Source: Martelella mediterranea (GTDB lineage: Bacteria; Pseudomonadota; Alphaproteobacteria; Rhizobiales; Rhizobiaceae). From it: DNA of 64,000 nucleotides. The position numbers and the translations under genes were made by a program. The notes below the pieces were generated by a model, which saw only the letters and a program-made list of their open reading frames with translations, was not told the origin of the DNA and searched no databases. Location: the NCBI RefSeq assembly GCF_021021415.1, contig NZ_JAINWJ010000022.1, positions 35,382-99,381 on the forward strand, in the 5' to 3' direction. This document shows positions 1 through 8,568 of the stretch, piece after piece. Every line of letters begins with the position of its first letter. Within the stretch, counting starts at the first letter, position 1.

Positions 1-2
1 TC

Positions 3-479
3 TACTCCGGTTTCCTGGATGATCCCGCCGTTACGCTCCATGCCGTCGAACCGCTTGGCACGTCAAATGAGACCGGGAAACACGCCGCGACACTCTCCTT
101 CGGAACGCCCGGGACGCTTCATGGTGCACAATCCCTCGTTCTGCAGCGGGAAGACGGAGCACCTTCAAAAGTGTCGTCCGTCGCATCGGGCCTCGTCTAT
201 CCCGGGGTCGGTCCAGAGATCGCGATGCTGCATGAGGAAGGCCGCCTGAAGGTTGCGGCCATCTCGAACGAAGAGGTGATTGCCACCTTCTTCCGCTTTG
301 CAAAGTCGGAAGGCATCATACCGGCGCTCGAGAGTTGCCACGCGCTGGCATTCGCGATCAAATTGGCAAAGCGCCGCCCGCCCTCGGAAACCATCCTGGT
401 CAACCTGTCCGGCCGGGGCGACAAGGATGTCGATTTCGTTCTGAACGAGTTTCGGGATGCGGACGGTTCCGCGCGCTAG
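3..479 (+). CDS. TrpB-like PLP enzyme, C-terminal part (5' end outside window)
   Basis: About 158 C-terminal residues of a tryptophan synthase beta-chain family (fold-type II PLP) protein are visible; the start and the catalytic Lys region lie left of the window. Recognisable family blocks are the KHAAT segment followed by GTPGTLHG, the YPGVGPE block, GIIPALES, and NLSGRGDKDV with the Ser that contacts the pyridine nitrogen of PLP. In genuine TrpB the segment before YPGVGP is SAGLD; here it is ASGLV, so the conserved Asp (beta-Asp305 in the Salmonella numbering) is Val. The usual His after VGPE is also absent. No trpA or other trp gene follows. I infer a TrpB paralogue with another amino-acid-synthesis or lyase role; a normal TrpB is less likely. 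Confidence 0.85.
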   Translation, partial: YSGFLDDPAVTLHAVEPLGTSNETGKHAATLSFGTPGTLHGAQSLVLQREDGAPSKVSSVASGLVYPGVGPEIAMLHEEGRLKVAAISNEEVIATFFRFAKSEGIIPALESCHALAFAIKLAKRRPPSETILVNLSGRGDKDVDFVLNEFRDADGSAR

Positions 480-605
480 CCAGCCGCTATCCCATTGGGG
501 GCTACGCCTCGGAGACGATAGCGGCCATTCGGTCAAACGCTCCAGGCCGTCTCCAGCAAAGCCAAGGCTCGAGCGTTGCTTCCGGCGCCGGCCTCTTTCG
601 CAATG

Positions 606-953
606 CTATTCCGCTTCCGACCAGTGAGGATAGGTGACATAGGCGGTCAGCGCGCCTTCCGCGTGGGAGCGAATGATCACGGCGTTCCCCTTCGACATAT
701 AGATAATTTCGCCGGGGCCAGCGGTCAGGGTCTCGCCGGCGGCTTCAACCGAAACCCTTCCTTCAAGGACCACCATCACGTCATCGACGACAATATCGGT
801 CTCCAGGACCTGGTCGGGGCCGTAGCGGCCATATCCGACCGTGATCGGCCCTCCTTGTTTTTGATCCGCCATGTTGGCGGCGAAAATGTCGGCGTCCTGC
901 CCGGGCGAACGTTCGAAAACGGCATCGGCAGGTCCAAATCTGAGGACTTTCAT
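606..953 (-). CDS. EutQ-like single-domain cupin protein
   Basis: A 115-residue small cupin. It has the beta-barrel pattern of EutQ/ethanolamine-utilisation-type cupins: a hydrophobic strand with VDDVMVVLEGRVSV, then the turn TAGPGEIIYM, then a last strand ending in AYVTYPHW. There is no signal peptide and few of the His ligands expected of a metal dioxygenase, so a binding or structural role is as likely as catalysis. I chose the ATG at 951-953 because GGAAAG sits just upstream; a longer reading from 983 would overlap the preceding gene. It follows a 69-residue gene by 22 bases on the same strand and is probably co-transcribed with it. Substrate unknown. Confidence 0.7.
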   Translation of the reverse strand: MKVLRFGPADAVFERSPGQDADIFAANMADQKQGGPITVGYGRYGPDQVLETDIVVDDVMVVLEGRVSVEAAGETLTAGPGEIIYMSKGNAVIIRSHAEGALTAYVTYPHWSEAE

Positions 954-975
954 TTCTTTCCTTTCCGCGTTCTCG

Positions 976-1185
976 CTATTCACGTTTTGCGATTTCGGCG
1001 TCGGCCAGTCCTGACATCTGTTCCCCCATCACTTTCAGAAACACGAGCGCCCGCTCACGGTAGAGCGCATGTTTTTCAGGCATCCTGTCCCAGGATTGCT
1101 GAAGGGTGGTGCCGGGGGTGGCGATCTTCATTCCATCACTGGCAAACAGAGCCAAGGCGACCTGATCGATGATATTTGACGTCAT
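976..1185 (-). CDS. small conserved-looking hypothetical protein (69 aa)
   Basis: A 69-residue protein starting MTSNIIDQVAL, amphipathic and charged towards the C-terminus, with no membrane segment or recognised domain. The ATG at 1183-1185 is preceded by AGAGGATTTTCAGG, a reasonable ribosome binding site; longer in-frame starts have none. Its short distance to the cupin gene (22 bases) suggests a two-gene unit. I do not recognise the family and assign no function. Confidence 0.5.
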   Translation of the reverse strand: MTSNIIDQVALALFASDGMKIATPGTTLQQSWDRMPEKHALYRERALVFLKVMGEQMSGLADAEIAKRE

Positions 1186-1289
1186 TCCTGAAAATCCTCT
1201 TTGGTTGGATCGGTCAGCTAGCAACGGACATTGGCAATTCTGGGGTCCCGCCAGCCTCGACATCCATGACCCGGTCGCTCTCTGCCGGT

Positions 1290-2180
1290 TCAGGTTTCGG
1301 TTTCAAGGCGGCGGGGAGCACAGACTGCGCGCAGGTACTCGGTCGGCGTTGTCGGCTTGCGACCGAGGAGTTTCTCCAGGTCGCCGCTCTCGCCGTCCCA
1401 TGCGCCGGCGTTGACGCCCTGCACCCATTTCAACATGAAAGCAGCAGCCGGTTCGGGCAGCCCTAGTGCCATCAACCGGGCGACGTAATCCTGCTCCGAA
1501 AGGACGTTGAACGGCACGGCCTTGCCGCTGATCTCCGAAAGAATTTGTGCAATGTCTGCGAAGGACACGGCCGGACCGCCGTAGAGCGCGTAGTCCTTGT
1601 ACGCGTGCCCGTCTTCGCTCAGCACGACGGCGTGCGCTTCTGCCAGATCCTCACGGCTGGCGTAAGCCGCCTTGCCCGTCCCGGCCGGCGCAAGGACGCC
1701 TTTTTCCAGAGGGGCTCCGCCTGCATAGTTTTCAATATTCTCGAGAAATGGCGGATGACGCACCAGCGTGTAAACCAGGCCGGACGCCTTCAGGCTTTTT
1801 TCGACGAAGCGATCCTCTTCGGTGACCTGCGGCATGTGGAAGCCGGAACCCGCCTTTTGGATGATCGGCATGAAGACGATATGTCCGACGCCGGCCTGCT
1901 TCGCAGCACTGATGACATTCTCGTGCTGGGTATTGCGATCGGTAAAGGCGGTGGCGGAGACGAGCATGACCTTGCCAATGCCCGCGAAGGCGCGCACCAG
2001 CCCCTCATGATCGAAGTAGTCGCCCTGGCGAATTTCGATCCCCTTGGCGGCGAGATCCGCCGCCTTGGCCGGATCACGGGCAAGACCGACGAGATCGCTG
2101 GCGGGCACGCGTTTCAGAAGATGCTGCAGGGTCATGCGGCCGATATTACCGGTCGCGCCGGTGACGAGGATCCTGGTCAT
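1290..2180 (-). CDS. NmrA/QorB-like SDR, putative NAD(P)H:quinone oxidoreductase
   Basis: A 296-residue atypical short-chain dehydrogenase. The N-terminus carries the nucleotide-binding loop TGATGNIG, as in the NmrA/QorB group, and the chain length fits QorB (about 286). QorB-type enzymes reduce quinones with NAD(P)H in the cytoplasm. The start at 2180 puts the Rossmann strand at residue 3 and has AAAGGAAAA upstream; the frame extends another 63 codons but without a matching start signal. The gene is divergent from an HxlR-family regulator 130 bases away, an arrangement known for quinone/diamide-responsive QorR/YodB-type control. Family assignment is firm; the substrate is inferred. Confidence 0.8.
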   Translation of the reverse strand: MTRILVTGATGNIGRMTLQHLLKRVPASDLVGLARDPAKAADLAAKGIEIRQGDYFDHEGLVRAFAGIGKVMLVSATAFTDRNTQHENVISAAKQAGVGHIVFMPIIQKAGSGFHMPQVTEEDRFVEKSLKASGLVYTLVRHPPFLENIENYAGGAPLEKGVLAPAGTGKAAYASREDLAEAHAVVLSEDGHAYKDYALYGGPAVSFADIAQILSEISGKAVPFNVLSEQDYVARLMALGLPEPAAAFMLKWVQGVNAGAWDGESGDLEKLLGRKPTTPTEYLRAVCAPRRLETET

Positions 2181-2310
2181 GGATTTTCCTTTCGGTTTAT
2201 GCGGTTGGTGCGGCGCGGAGCGTCGACATCGTCGTTCGACCCAGTTAAGACGCTGCAGACTTTCGTTCCAGTACCCACTATTTTGTAAGTATCGAATTTG
2301 GGAGATCAAA

Positions 2311-2670
2311 ATGACCGAGACGCATTTCCGGTGTGGCCTGGAAGCGGTTCTGGCCATCCTCGGCGGCAAGTGGAAGCCGCTTATCGTCTATCATCTCGCT
2401 GGCGGCCCGAAGCGCACCGGGCAACTGCGCAAGCTCGTCACCAATGTGAGTGAAAAAATGCTGATCCAGCACCTCAAGGAGCTGACGGATGACGGCGTCG
2501 TTCGCCGCATCGATTTCCAAAAAGTGCCGCCACACGTTGAATACGAATTGACGGAGTTTGGCCGAAGCCTGGCCCAGGTGCTCGCGCCGCTATGCGAATG
2601 GGGGACGCACCACAATGCGGAGGTCGCAAAGATCGTGCAAAACCGGGATCATGGGACGAGGGTGGCTTAG
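2311..2670 (+). CDS. HxlR-family winged-helix regulator, likely redox/quinone responsive
   Basis: A 119-residue HxlR (DUF24) transcription factor. Family signatures are the opening CGLEAVLAILGGKWKPLIVY, the RTGQLRK recognition region, and the wing with the basic-hydrophobic VPPHVEYELTEFG. Cys8 lies at the position where YodB/QorR-type regulators carry their redox-sensing thiol. The start ATG at 2311 follows GGGAGATCAAA; in-frame upstream codons would reach into the divergent SDR gene. The 130-base gap to the SDR gene holds AT-rich sequence around 2275-2293 (ACTA-TTTTG-TAAGT, only weak dyad symmetry) that could be an operator. I infer that it represses the SDR gene and itself until Cys8 is modified. 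Confidence 0.85.
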   Translation: MTETHFRCGLEAVLAILGGKWKPLIVYHLAGGPKRTGQLRKLVTNVSEKMLIQHLKELTDDGVVRRIDFQKVPPHVEYELTEFGRSLAQVLAPLCEWGTHHNAEVAKIVQNRDHGTRVA

Positions 2671-2756
2671 CGTCTCGCTGGCAAGGGGTAAGATCCCCAG
2701 AAGTTCACGCCGCGAGAAATATTGCCCTGTTGCAAGTTTGTTATCCGGAAAGGCCT

Positions 2757-3659
2757 CTATTTCAGCTCTCGGGCGGTTTCGGTGATCTGGTTGCGAAACC
2801 ATTGATGCGCCTGCGAGGAATGCGTCCTCTTTCCCCAGGTCATGTAGAACGGAAATTCACATTCGAACGGCGCGGGAATCGAGATGATATCCGGCGAGAA
2901 AATCCGGGAAAAGCCTTCCGAAGCAGTCAGCACCAGCTCCGTCTGCGCAATGACGCGGTCAATGGCGCCGAGGCCCGAAATCTCGATATGCGGCTTGATC
3001 GTTATGTTCATGGCATCGAGCGTCGGCAGGAAATAAGGCTGCCACTCGGGCGCCGGTTGCGCGATGATGTGTTGCGCGCTCTTGTAATTGTCGAGCGTCA
3101 TCGACTGTCGCGCCCACTTGCTTTCCTTCCAGACGAAACACGCATATTTCTCCGTCATCAGTCGCTTGCAGTAGATGCCGCTCTTGGAGCCTTGCAGCGG
3201 CGAGATGACGACATCACACGCACCGGATTCAAGCAGCTGGAGACCGTGACCGCCAACGGTCATCACGGACAGCTTGACGTTCGGCGCGCGCGCATTGAGC
3301 TTGTGGATGAGCAATGGCAGGAAAATGCTGCGCTCGTAGAAATTGCAGCTCAGCACAAATCGTTCACTGGCCGATGCCGGGTCGAATTCCTTTTCTGCGG
3401 CGAGCTCTTCAAGCTGCGCGATCAGCGACTTGGCGCCCGCGACGATGGTTTCGCAGCGATGCGTGGCGGTGATGCCGCGGCCAAGACGTACGAACAGCTC
3501 GTCATTAAAGACCTGGCGCAGTCGTTCGATGACGTAGCTGATCGAGGACTGGCTCATGTCCAGATGGTCGGCCGCCTTTCGAATCGAGGAATATTTGTGA
3601 ACCGTGACCAACACGCTCAGCGCGTGGAAGTCGATTTTCAGCAGATCCGGGCGATCCAT
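2757..3659 (-). CDS. LysR-family transcriptional regulator
   Basis: A 300-residue LysR regulator. The N-terminal winged helix covers about residues 10-70, with the typical SSIRKAADHL and MSQSSISYVIERLR helices and the ELFVRLGRG wing. The periplasmic-binding-protein-like effector domain follows (about residues 95-295). It is divergent from the ABC transporter, aldehyde dehydrogenase and GMC oxidoreductase operon that begins at 3843, with a 183-base shared promoter region containing a perfect palindrome at 3714-3727. I infer that it controls that operon in response to the transported compound or a metabolite. The first ATG of the frame gives a standard N-terminus. Confidence 0.9.
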   Translation of the reverse strand: MDRPDLLKIDFHALSVLVTVHKYSSIRKAADHLDMSQSSISYVIERLRQVFNDELFVRLGRGITATHRCETIVAGAKSLIAQLEELAAEKEFDPASASERFVLSCNFYERSIFLPLLIHKLNARAPNVKLSVMTVGGHGLQLLESGACDVVISPLQGSKSGIYCKRLMTEKYACFVWKESKWARQSMTLDNYKSAQHIIAQPAPEWQPYFLPTLDAMNITIKPHIEISGLGAIDRVIAQTELVLTASEGFSRIFSPDIISIPAPFECEFPFYMTWGKRTHSSQAHQWFRNQITETARELK

Positions 3660-3713
3660 GGAAATACCTTCATACTCCGACTATTCGTCATTTGATTGAT
3701 CGAAAATACCGAA

Positions 3714-3727
3714 TTTAGATATCTAAA
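3714..3727. promoter_or_regulatory. 14-bp perfect palindrome in LysR/ABC divergent promoter
   Basis: TTTAGATATCTAAA is a perfect inverted repeat in the AT-rich gap between the LysR gene and the substrate-binding-protein gene. The surrounding bases are much richer in AT than the coding DNA. Its position fits an operator for the divergent LysR protein, although it is not a canonical T-N11-A box. Binding is inferred. Confidence 0.45.
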
Positions 3728-3842
3728 CAAGCTGGTTGTTCGGCTTGGGCAAGCCTGTAATCTCCTATCGCATCGAAATGAAAAGCCGTTGGTTTCGGAG
3801 GAGAAATCCGGATTTGACGTTTCGGTCACAGGGGAGGAAAAC

Positions 3843-5159
3843 ATGCAGATACGTACCCGCAAGGGATCTCTTGCCGCGTCCATCAAAATGCCGCGCCGTC
3901 AGTTCCTGGCAGCCAGCGCGGCCTCGCTGGCCAGTCTGTCCGCGCCGGGCATCGTCCGCGCTCAGGACGCAACGATCAGGATCGGCTACATCACATCGCT
4001 AACCGGGCCGCGCGCTGAATTCAGCGAGCCGGCCACCTGGAACGTCGAAAAGTTCCGCGAGAAATACGCCAAGGGAATTGATATCGGCGGCAAGAACTAC
4101 AAGGTTGAGATTCTTGTGCGCGATACCCAGTCCAATCCGGCGCGCGCCGGGCAGGTTGTCTCCGATCTCATTCTGAGGGAGCAGGTTGATATCCTGCTGG
4201 CTGATGATGCGGACTCGCACATCACCGGCGGAGAACTGGCGGATCAGATCGGCGTTCCCTTCGTTTCGACGCTGACCCAGTGGGAGCCATTCATCGCCGC
4301 GCGCGGATCGACGCCGGACAAGGGATATCCTTTCACGTTCTTCTTCGGCTTCTCCGCCGGCGATCTGGCGAAGAACTATGTCGGCCAGTGGAACGCGACC
4401 CAGGCAAGAAAAGTCGTCGGCGACCTCTATATCGACAATCCGCCCGGCCACGCCTTCGCCGATACCGACAACGGCCTCGCAGGCGCGATCATCAAGGCGG
4501 GTTACGAGCGGATCCCCGGCGGTCTCTATCGCCTCGACACCGACGATTTCAGCAACCAGATCGCCAAGTTCAAGGCGGCAAATGCCGATATCATGACCGG
4601 TTTCGTGTTCGCGCCGTCGTTTGTGACGCTGTGGAACCAGGCCGCCCAGATGGGCTATTCGCCGGAGATCGTCACGGTCGCGGCGGCGTTCCTCTTCCCG
4701 TCCGGCGTCGAGGCGCTCGGCGAGCGCGGCAATGGCATGTCGACGGAAGTGTGGTGGAGCCCCGGCGTTCCGTTTTCCTCGTCGCAGACCGGGCAGAGCG
4801 CGGCCGAGCTTGCGGCGCAATGGTCGGCGGATACCGGGCGTCAGTGGACCCAGCCGATCGGCTATATGCATGCACTCTTCGAGGTCGGGTTCAACGCGCT
4901 GGCGGCATCGGGCAATCCGAAGGAGCCGGTCGCGGTACGCGACGCGATCAACGCGCTGCAGTTCAGCTCCATTCTCGGACCGATCGATTTCGTGACATCG
5001 CCGGTCAAGAGCTGCGCCATTACCGACATGGCCATGGGGCAGTGGATACGCACGCCCGACGGCCCGTTCGCGTTTGACCTGCTGATCACGTCCAATCCGA
5101 CGGCGCCGGCGATCAAACCCCAGGCTGATTTCAAGCTCCTTTCCGAGCTGAAGGCCTGA
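3843..5159 (+). CDS. Liv-type ABC transporter substrate-binding protein, Tat-exported
   Basis: A 438-residue periplasmic binding protein of the Leu/Ile/Val-binding (Peripla_BP_6) class. The N-terminus has a twin-arginine signal: PRRQFLAAS, a short hydrophobic stretch and an Ala-x-Ala-like cleavage site before QDATIRIG. The mature protein starts with the typical IGYITSLTG strand. I chose the ATG at 3843 because GGGGAGGAAAAC lies immediately before it; the frame is open further upstream but there it runs through the divergent promoter. It is the first gene of an operon with two ATPases (5187, 5914) and two permeases (6616, 7473). The ligand cannot be read from the sequence; the downstream oxidoreductases point to an alcohol or aldehyde precursor. 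Confidence 0.9.
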   Translation: MQIRTRKGSLAASIKMPRRQFLAASAASLASLSAPGIVRAQDATIRIGYITSLTGPRAEFSEPATWNVEKFREKYAKGIDIGGKNYKVEILVRDTQSNPARAGQVVSDLILREQVDILLADDADSHITGGELADQIGVPFVSTLTQWEPFIAARGSTPDKGYPFTFFFGFSAGDLAKNYVGQWNATQARKVVGDLYIDNPPGHAFADTDNGLAGAIIKAGYERIPGGLYRLDTDDFSNQIAKFKAANADIMTGFVFAPSFVTLWNQAAQMGYSPEIVTVAAAFLFPSGVEALGERGNGMSTEVWWSPGVPFSSSQTGQSAAELAAQWSADTGRQWTQPIGYMHALFEVGFNALAASGNPKEPVAVRDAINALQFSSILGPIDFVTSPVKSCAITDMAMGQWIRTPDGPFAFDLLITSNPTAPAIKPQADFKLLSELKA

Positions 5160-5186
5160 GGCAGGCCACGGGGCGGTATTTCGGAA

Positions 5187-5927
5187 ATGCAGAATACCAA
5201 TGATATCCTTCGCGTGGAGGGGCTCGACAAGGCGTTCGGTGCAATCGACGTTGCGCGCGACATCTCCTTTTCGGTCGCTCTCGGAGAATGTCTGGGAATC
5301 CTAGGACCGAACGGGGCGGGTAAAACCTCCCTGTTCAACCTGCTGGACGGGTCGATCCGGGCGGATGCCGGCAAGGTCCTGCTCGACGGGGTCGACATTA
5401 CCGATCTGCCGGCACACAAGCGCGCCGGCGTGGGCATTTCCCGCGCATTCCAGGTTCCGCAACCCTTCGCCGATATCCCGGTTTTCGAAAATGTCCTGGT
5501 CGCGGCGCGTTTCGGCGGCGGCATTTCCCATCGGCAGGCGATCGGCTTCAGTTGCGAAATCCTCGAGCAGACGGGGCTCTACGGCAAACGACACCGCAAT
5601 GCCGGCGCGCTGTCGCTGCTCGACCGAAAGCGGCTTGAGCTTGCCAAGGCGCTGGCGACCAGACCCAGGGTCCTGCTGCTCGACGAAATCGCCGGCGGGT
5701 TGACCGAGATGGAGGGCCGGGAGCTGGTGGCGCTTCTTCAAACGCTGAAAACCGGGGTGGCGATCGTCTGGATCGAACACGTGGCGCACGCGCTGACGGC
5801 GGTTGCCGACCGGCTGATGGTGCTTCACTTCGGGCAAAAGCTCATGGAAGGGCCTGTTCGCGAGACGCTGGAGAGCGCGGAAGTGCGGGAGATCTATCTG
5901 GGGATCGAAGTCGATGACGCTCGTTGA
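5187..5927 (+). CDS. LivG-type ABC transporter ATP-binding protein
   Basis: A 246-residue ABC ATPase. The Walker A is GPNGAGKTS near residue 38, the signature region is the LivG variant LSLLDRKRLELAKAL in place of LSGGQ, and the Walker B is VLLLDEIAGGL. The C-terminal EIYLG ending is typical of LivG. It lies 27 bases after the substrate-binding-protein gene and overlaps the next ATPase gene by 14 bases, so translation is probably coupled. It acts on the inner face of the membrane, pairing with the LivF-type protein at 5914 and the permeases at 6616 and 7473. Confidence 0.92.
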   Translation: MQNTNDILRVEGLDKAFGAIDVARDISFSVALGECLGILGPNGAGKTSLFNLLDGSIRADAGKVLLDGVDITDLPAHKRAGVGISRAFQVPQPFADIPVFENVLVAARFGGGISHRQAIGFSCEILEQTGLYGKRHRNAGALSLLDRKRLELAKALATRPRVLLLDEIAGGLTEMEGRELVALLQTLKTGVAIVWIEHVAHALTAVADRLMVLHFGQKLMEGPVRETLESAEVREIYLGIEVDDAR

Positions 5928-6612
5928 TATCCAAAAACTGAATGCGTTCTACGGCGATTTTCAGGCGCTGTTCGATCTGGACTTCACCATCGATGCCGGC
6001 GAGACCGTCGCCGTTATCGGGGCCAATGGCGCAGGCAAGTCCACCTTTCTGTCGGCGATCCTCGGTTCCCTGAATTCCATCAGGGGCAAGATCGAATTCG
6101 ACGGCGCCGATATCACCGGCAATCGCGTGTTTATCAATGCGCGAGCGGGCATCACGCTGGTGCCGGAAGGTCGGCGGCTTTTCCCATCCCTCGATGTCGA
6201 GCAAAACCTTCTGATCGGGGAAATGACCCGTCGCAGGGGCGCGTGGTCGCTTGAGGCGGTCTATGCCCTGTTTCCAATCCTGCGTGAGCTTAGTCATCAC
6301 CGGGTTTCCCAGATTTCGGGCGGCCAGCAGCAGATGGTGGCCATTGGCCGGGCATTGATTTCAAATCCGAAATTGCTGTTGTGCGACGAAATCTCGCTCG
6401 GGCTCGCGCCAAAAGTGATCAAGGAAATCTATGCCTGTTTCGACCAGATCAGACAAAGCGGCGTGTCGATCATCCTCGTCGAACAGGACGTCGCCAAGGC
6501 GCGGGATGCGTCCGACCGGCTCTATTGCCTTCTGGAGGGGCGTTTCAGTCTTTCCGGACGCAGCGACAGTTTTTCCATCGATGAAATCTCGAACGCGTAT
6601 TTTGGGGCGTAG
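5914..6612 (+). CDS. LivF-type ABC transporter ATP-binding protein
   Basis: A 232-residue ABC ATPase with Walker A GANGAGKST, signature ISGGQQQMVAIGRAL, and Walker B LLLCDEISLGL with Cys in place of the usual Leu. The VPEGRRLFP segment is diagnostic of the LivF branch. It overlaps the 3' end of the LivG-type gene and ends three bases before the first permease gene. It forms the second half of the ATPase heterodimer of this importer. Confidence 0.92.
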   Translation: MTLVDIQKLNAFYGDFQALFDLDFTIDAGETVAVIGANGAGKSTFLSAILGSLNSIRGKIEFDGADITGNRVFINARAGITLVPEGRRLFPSLDVEQNLLIGEMTRRRGAWSLEAVYALFPILRELSHHRVSQISGGQQQMVAIGRALISNPKLLLCDEISLGLAPKVIKEIYACFDQIRQSGVSIILVEQDVAKARDASDRLYCLLEGRFSLSGRSDSFSIDEISNAYFGA

Positions 6613-6615
6613 CCA

Positions 6616-7476
6616 ATGGATTGGGTTTCGACAATCGTAAACGGACTGCTGCTCGGGTCGCTCTACGGTCTTTATGGCTTGGGACTGGCCTTCGCGTTCG
6701 GGATCATGCGCATCGTGAACGTCGCGCATGGCGAGTTCATCGTGCTGGCGGCCTATACCGGCTATTTTTTCAGCACCGCTTTTGGCCTGCCGCCGGCGGT
6801 CAACATAGTCGTCGTTGCCCTGCTTGGCGCGGGCGTGGGCTATGCGCTTCAGGCCGGGCTGCTCAACCGGGTGATCGGCGCCGATCCGCTGCGGCCATTG
6901 ATCCTGACCTTCGGTCTGTCGATCATTATGCGCAATGCGATGGCGGAGCTGTTCGGCGCGGACCTTCGCTCGATTGACACCGGTGCGCTGAAGACGGCGA
7001 GCATCAATCTGGGCGGACTGTCGGTCGGCGTGCTGCCATTGATCATTTTCGCGGTGACGGCGGCCTGTTTCGCCGGGCTTTTCCTGTTGATCGGCAGGAC
7101 CAGATTCGGGCGCAACATCCGCGCCGCGGCCGACAGCGCCGAAACGATCGAGCTGTTCGGCGTCGATCATCGCAGGATCTATGCAATCGCCATGGCGGTG
7201 GCGATCGCCTTGTCCTGCGTGGCAGGCGTTTTGATGGGTATGCGGTCGGGTTTCACGCCGTTTTCCGGCGTCGACAGACTGCTCATCGCCTTGCAGGTGG
7301 TGATCATCGGCGGCGTCGGCTCGATGTTTTTTGCGTTCTTTGGCGGGCTTCTGCTTGGCGTCACCCATTTGATCGGACTGAAACTGGACCCGGGCAGCGG
7401 GCTGCTGTTTCCCGATCTGGTCTTCCTCGCCGTTCTGCTTTTCCGTCCTCAAGGCTTTGCGGGAGGCAAATCATGA
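6616..7476 (+). CDS. LivH-type ABC transporter permease
   Basis: A 286-residue integral membrane protein with about eight hydrophobic segments. The opening VNGLLLGSLYGLYGLGLAF and the NVAHGEF loop are hallmarks of the LivH permease family, and the GGVGSMFFAFFGG segment near the C-terminus matches the usual GG.GS..GA..G element. Its last codons overlap the start of the LivM-type gene by four bases (ATGA). It is one of the two membrane halves of the importer at 3843-8519. Confidence 0.92.
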   Translation: MDWVSTIVNGLLLGSLYGLYGLGLAFAFGIMRIVNVAHGEFIVLAAYTGYFFSTAFGLPPAVNIVVVALLGAGVGYALQAGLLNRVIGADPLRPLILTFGLSIIMRNAMAELFGADLRSIDTGALKTASINLGGLSVGVLPLIIFAVTAACFAGLFLLIGRTRFGRNIRAAADSAETIELFGVDHRRIYAIAMAVAIALSCVAGVLMGMRSGFTPFSGVDRLLIALQVVIIGGVGSMFFAFFGGLLLGVTHLIGLKLDPGSGLLFPDLVFLAVLLFRPQGFAGGKS

Positions 7477-8519
7477 CCGGCACATCGCCAATCAATCCTT
7501 CCGACAGGGGCACGCGGTCCCTGCCGCTCTCCGTGCTGATCGTTCTCGCCATTATCGCAATGGCCTGCGTTGCCGCGGGACCCTGGCTTCTCGGGCAGGG
7601 GACGATGCGGCTCGTCAGCGAGATCCTGCTGGTCCTTGCCATGGCGCAGATGTGGAACCTGCTTGCAGGCTATGCCGGACTGGTATCCTTCGGCCATCAG
7701 GCCTTTGTGGGGGGCGGCGCGTATGCTGCCTTTGCGGTCTCGAATAATCTGGGGCTCAACCCCTATGTATCGCTTCTCGCCGCACCGATCGTCGCCGCGG
7801 CAATGGCCGCCGTTCTCGCGCCGCTGCTGTTTCGGCTGCGCGACGCCTATTTCGCCATCGGCATCTGGGTCGTGGCGGAGGTTCTTGCCATCCTGTGCAG
7901 CAAGGTGCCGGGCCTGGGAGGCCAGCTCGGCATGACGCTCAAGAGTATCCGCAATCTTGATTTCAACACGTTCTCGGTCGCGATCTTCTGGATCTCCGGC
8001 GCGGTCGCCATCGGATCGCTGGTTACAGTCTGTGTTGTCTTGCGATCGGATCTCGGCCTGGCGTTGAGCGCGGTGCGCAATAACGAACGCGCGGCGCAAA
8101 GCCTCGGGATCGATGTTTGGAAGATCAGGTTCGTCACCTTCGTCATTTCGGGTGCCGGCGTCGGACTGGCGGGCGCCGTCTACTTCGTGTCGTCCCTGCA
8201 GGTCGTGCCCTCTGCCGCTTTCGATCTCAACTGGGCCGTGATGATGCTGTTCATCACCATTATCGGCGGCATCGGGCGTGTCGAAGGTCCGATCATCGGC
8301 GCGATCATCTATTTCACGCTTCGCGAACTCTTCGCGGAATACGGCAACTGGTATCTCGTTTTGACGGGGCTGGTCGCGGTCGTGACCATGCTTCTGGCGC
8401 CGGAAGGAATATGGGGTCTGATTTACAGACGCTTCCGGTTCGAAATCTTCAGTGTTCGCCATAGGATTCCGGATGATTGGGCGGACCACAAAAACAATCA
8501 CACAGCGGATGCTGCATGA
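7473..8519 (+). CDS. LivM-type ABC transporter permease
   Basis: A 348-residue permease with a hydrophilic N-terminal tail of about 20 residues and eight to ten membrane segments. The family motifs are MWNLLAGYAGLVSFGHQAF and the cytoplasmic coupling loop AVRNNERAAQSLGID. The C-terminal region GGIGRVEGPIIGAII is standard for LivM. The start ATG overlaps the preceding stop codon. After this gene there are 49 bases to the aldehyde dehydrogenase gene, which has its own strong ribosome binding site. Confidence 0.92.
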   Translation: MTGTSPINPSDRGTRSLPLSVLIVLAIIAMACVAAGPWLLGQGTMRLVSEILLVLAMAQMWNLLAGYAGLVSFGHQAFVGGGAYAAFAVSNNLGLNPYVSLLAAPIVAAAMAAVLAPLLFRLRDAYFAIGIWVVAEVLAILCSKVPGLGGQLGMTLKSIRNLDFNTFSVAIFWISGAVAIGSLVTVCVVLRSDLGLALSAVRNNERAAQSLGIDVWKIRFVTFVISGAGVGLAGAVYFVSSLQVVPSAAFDLNWAVMMLFITIIGGIGRVEGPIIGAIIYFTLRELFAEYGNWYLVLTGLVAVVTMLLAPEGIWGLIYRRFRFEIFSVRHRIPDDWADHKNNHTADAA

Positions 8520-8568
8520 GCGATGCGCAACGCCTGCTGCAGGCAAGTCAAACAAGGAGGAGAAAGTC

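Noticed and set aside
3660..3842. 49-codon N-terminal extension of the substrate-binding protein from 3696
   Set aside because: It reads through the divergent promoter and palindrome; the start at 3843 has a strong ribosome binding site and gives a proper Tat signal.
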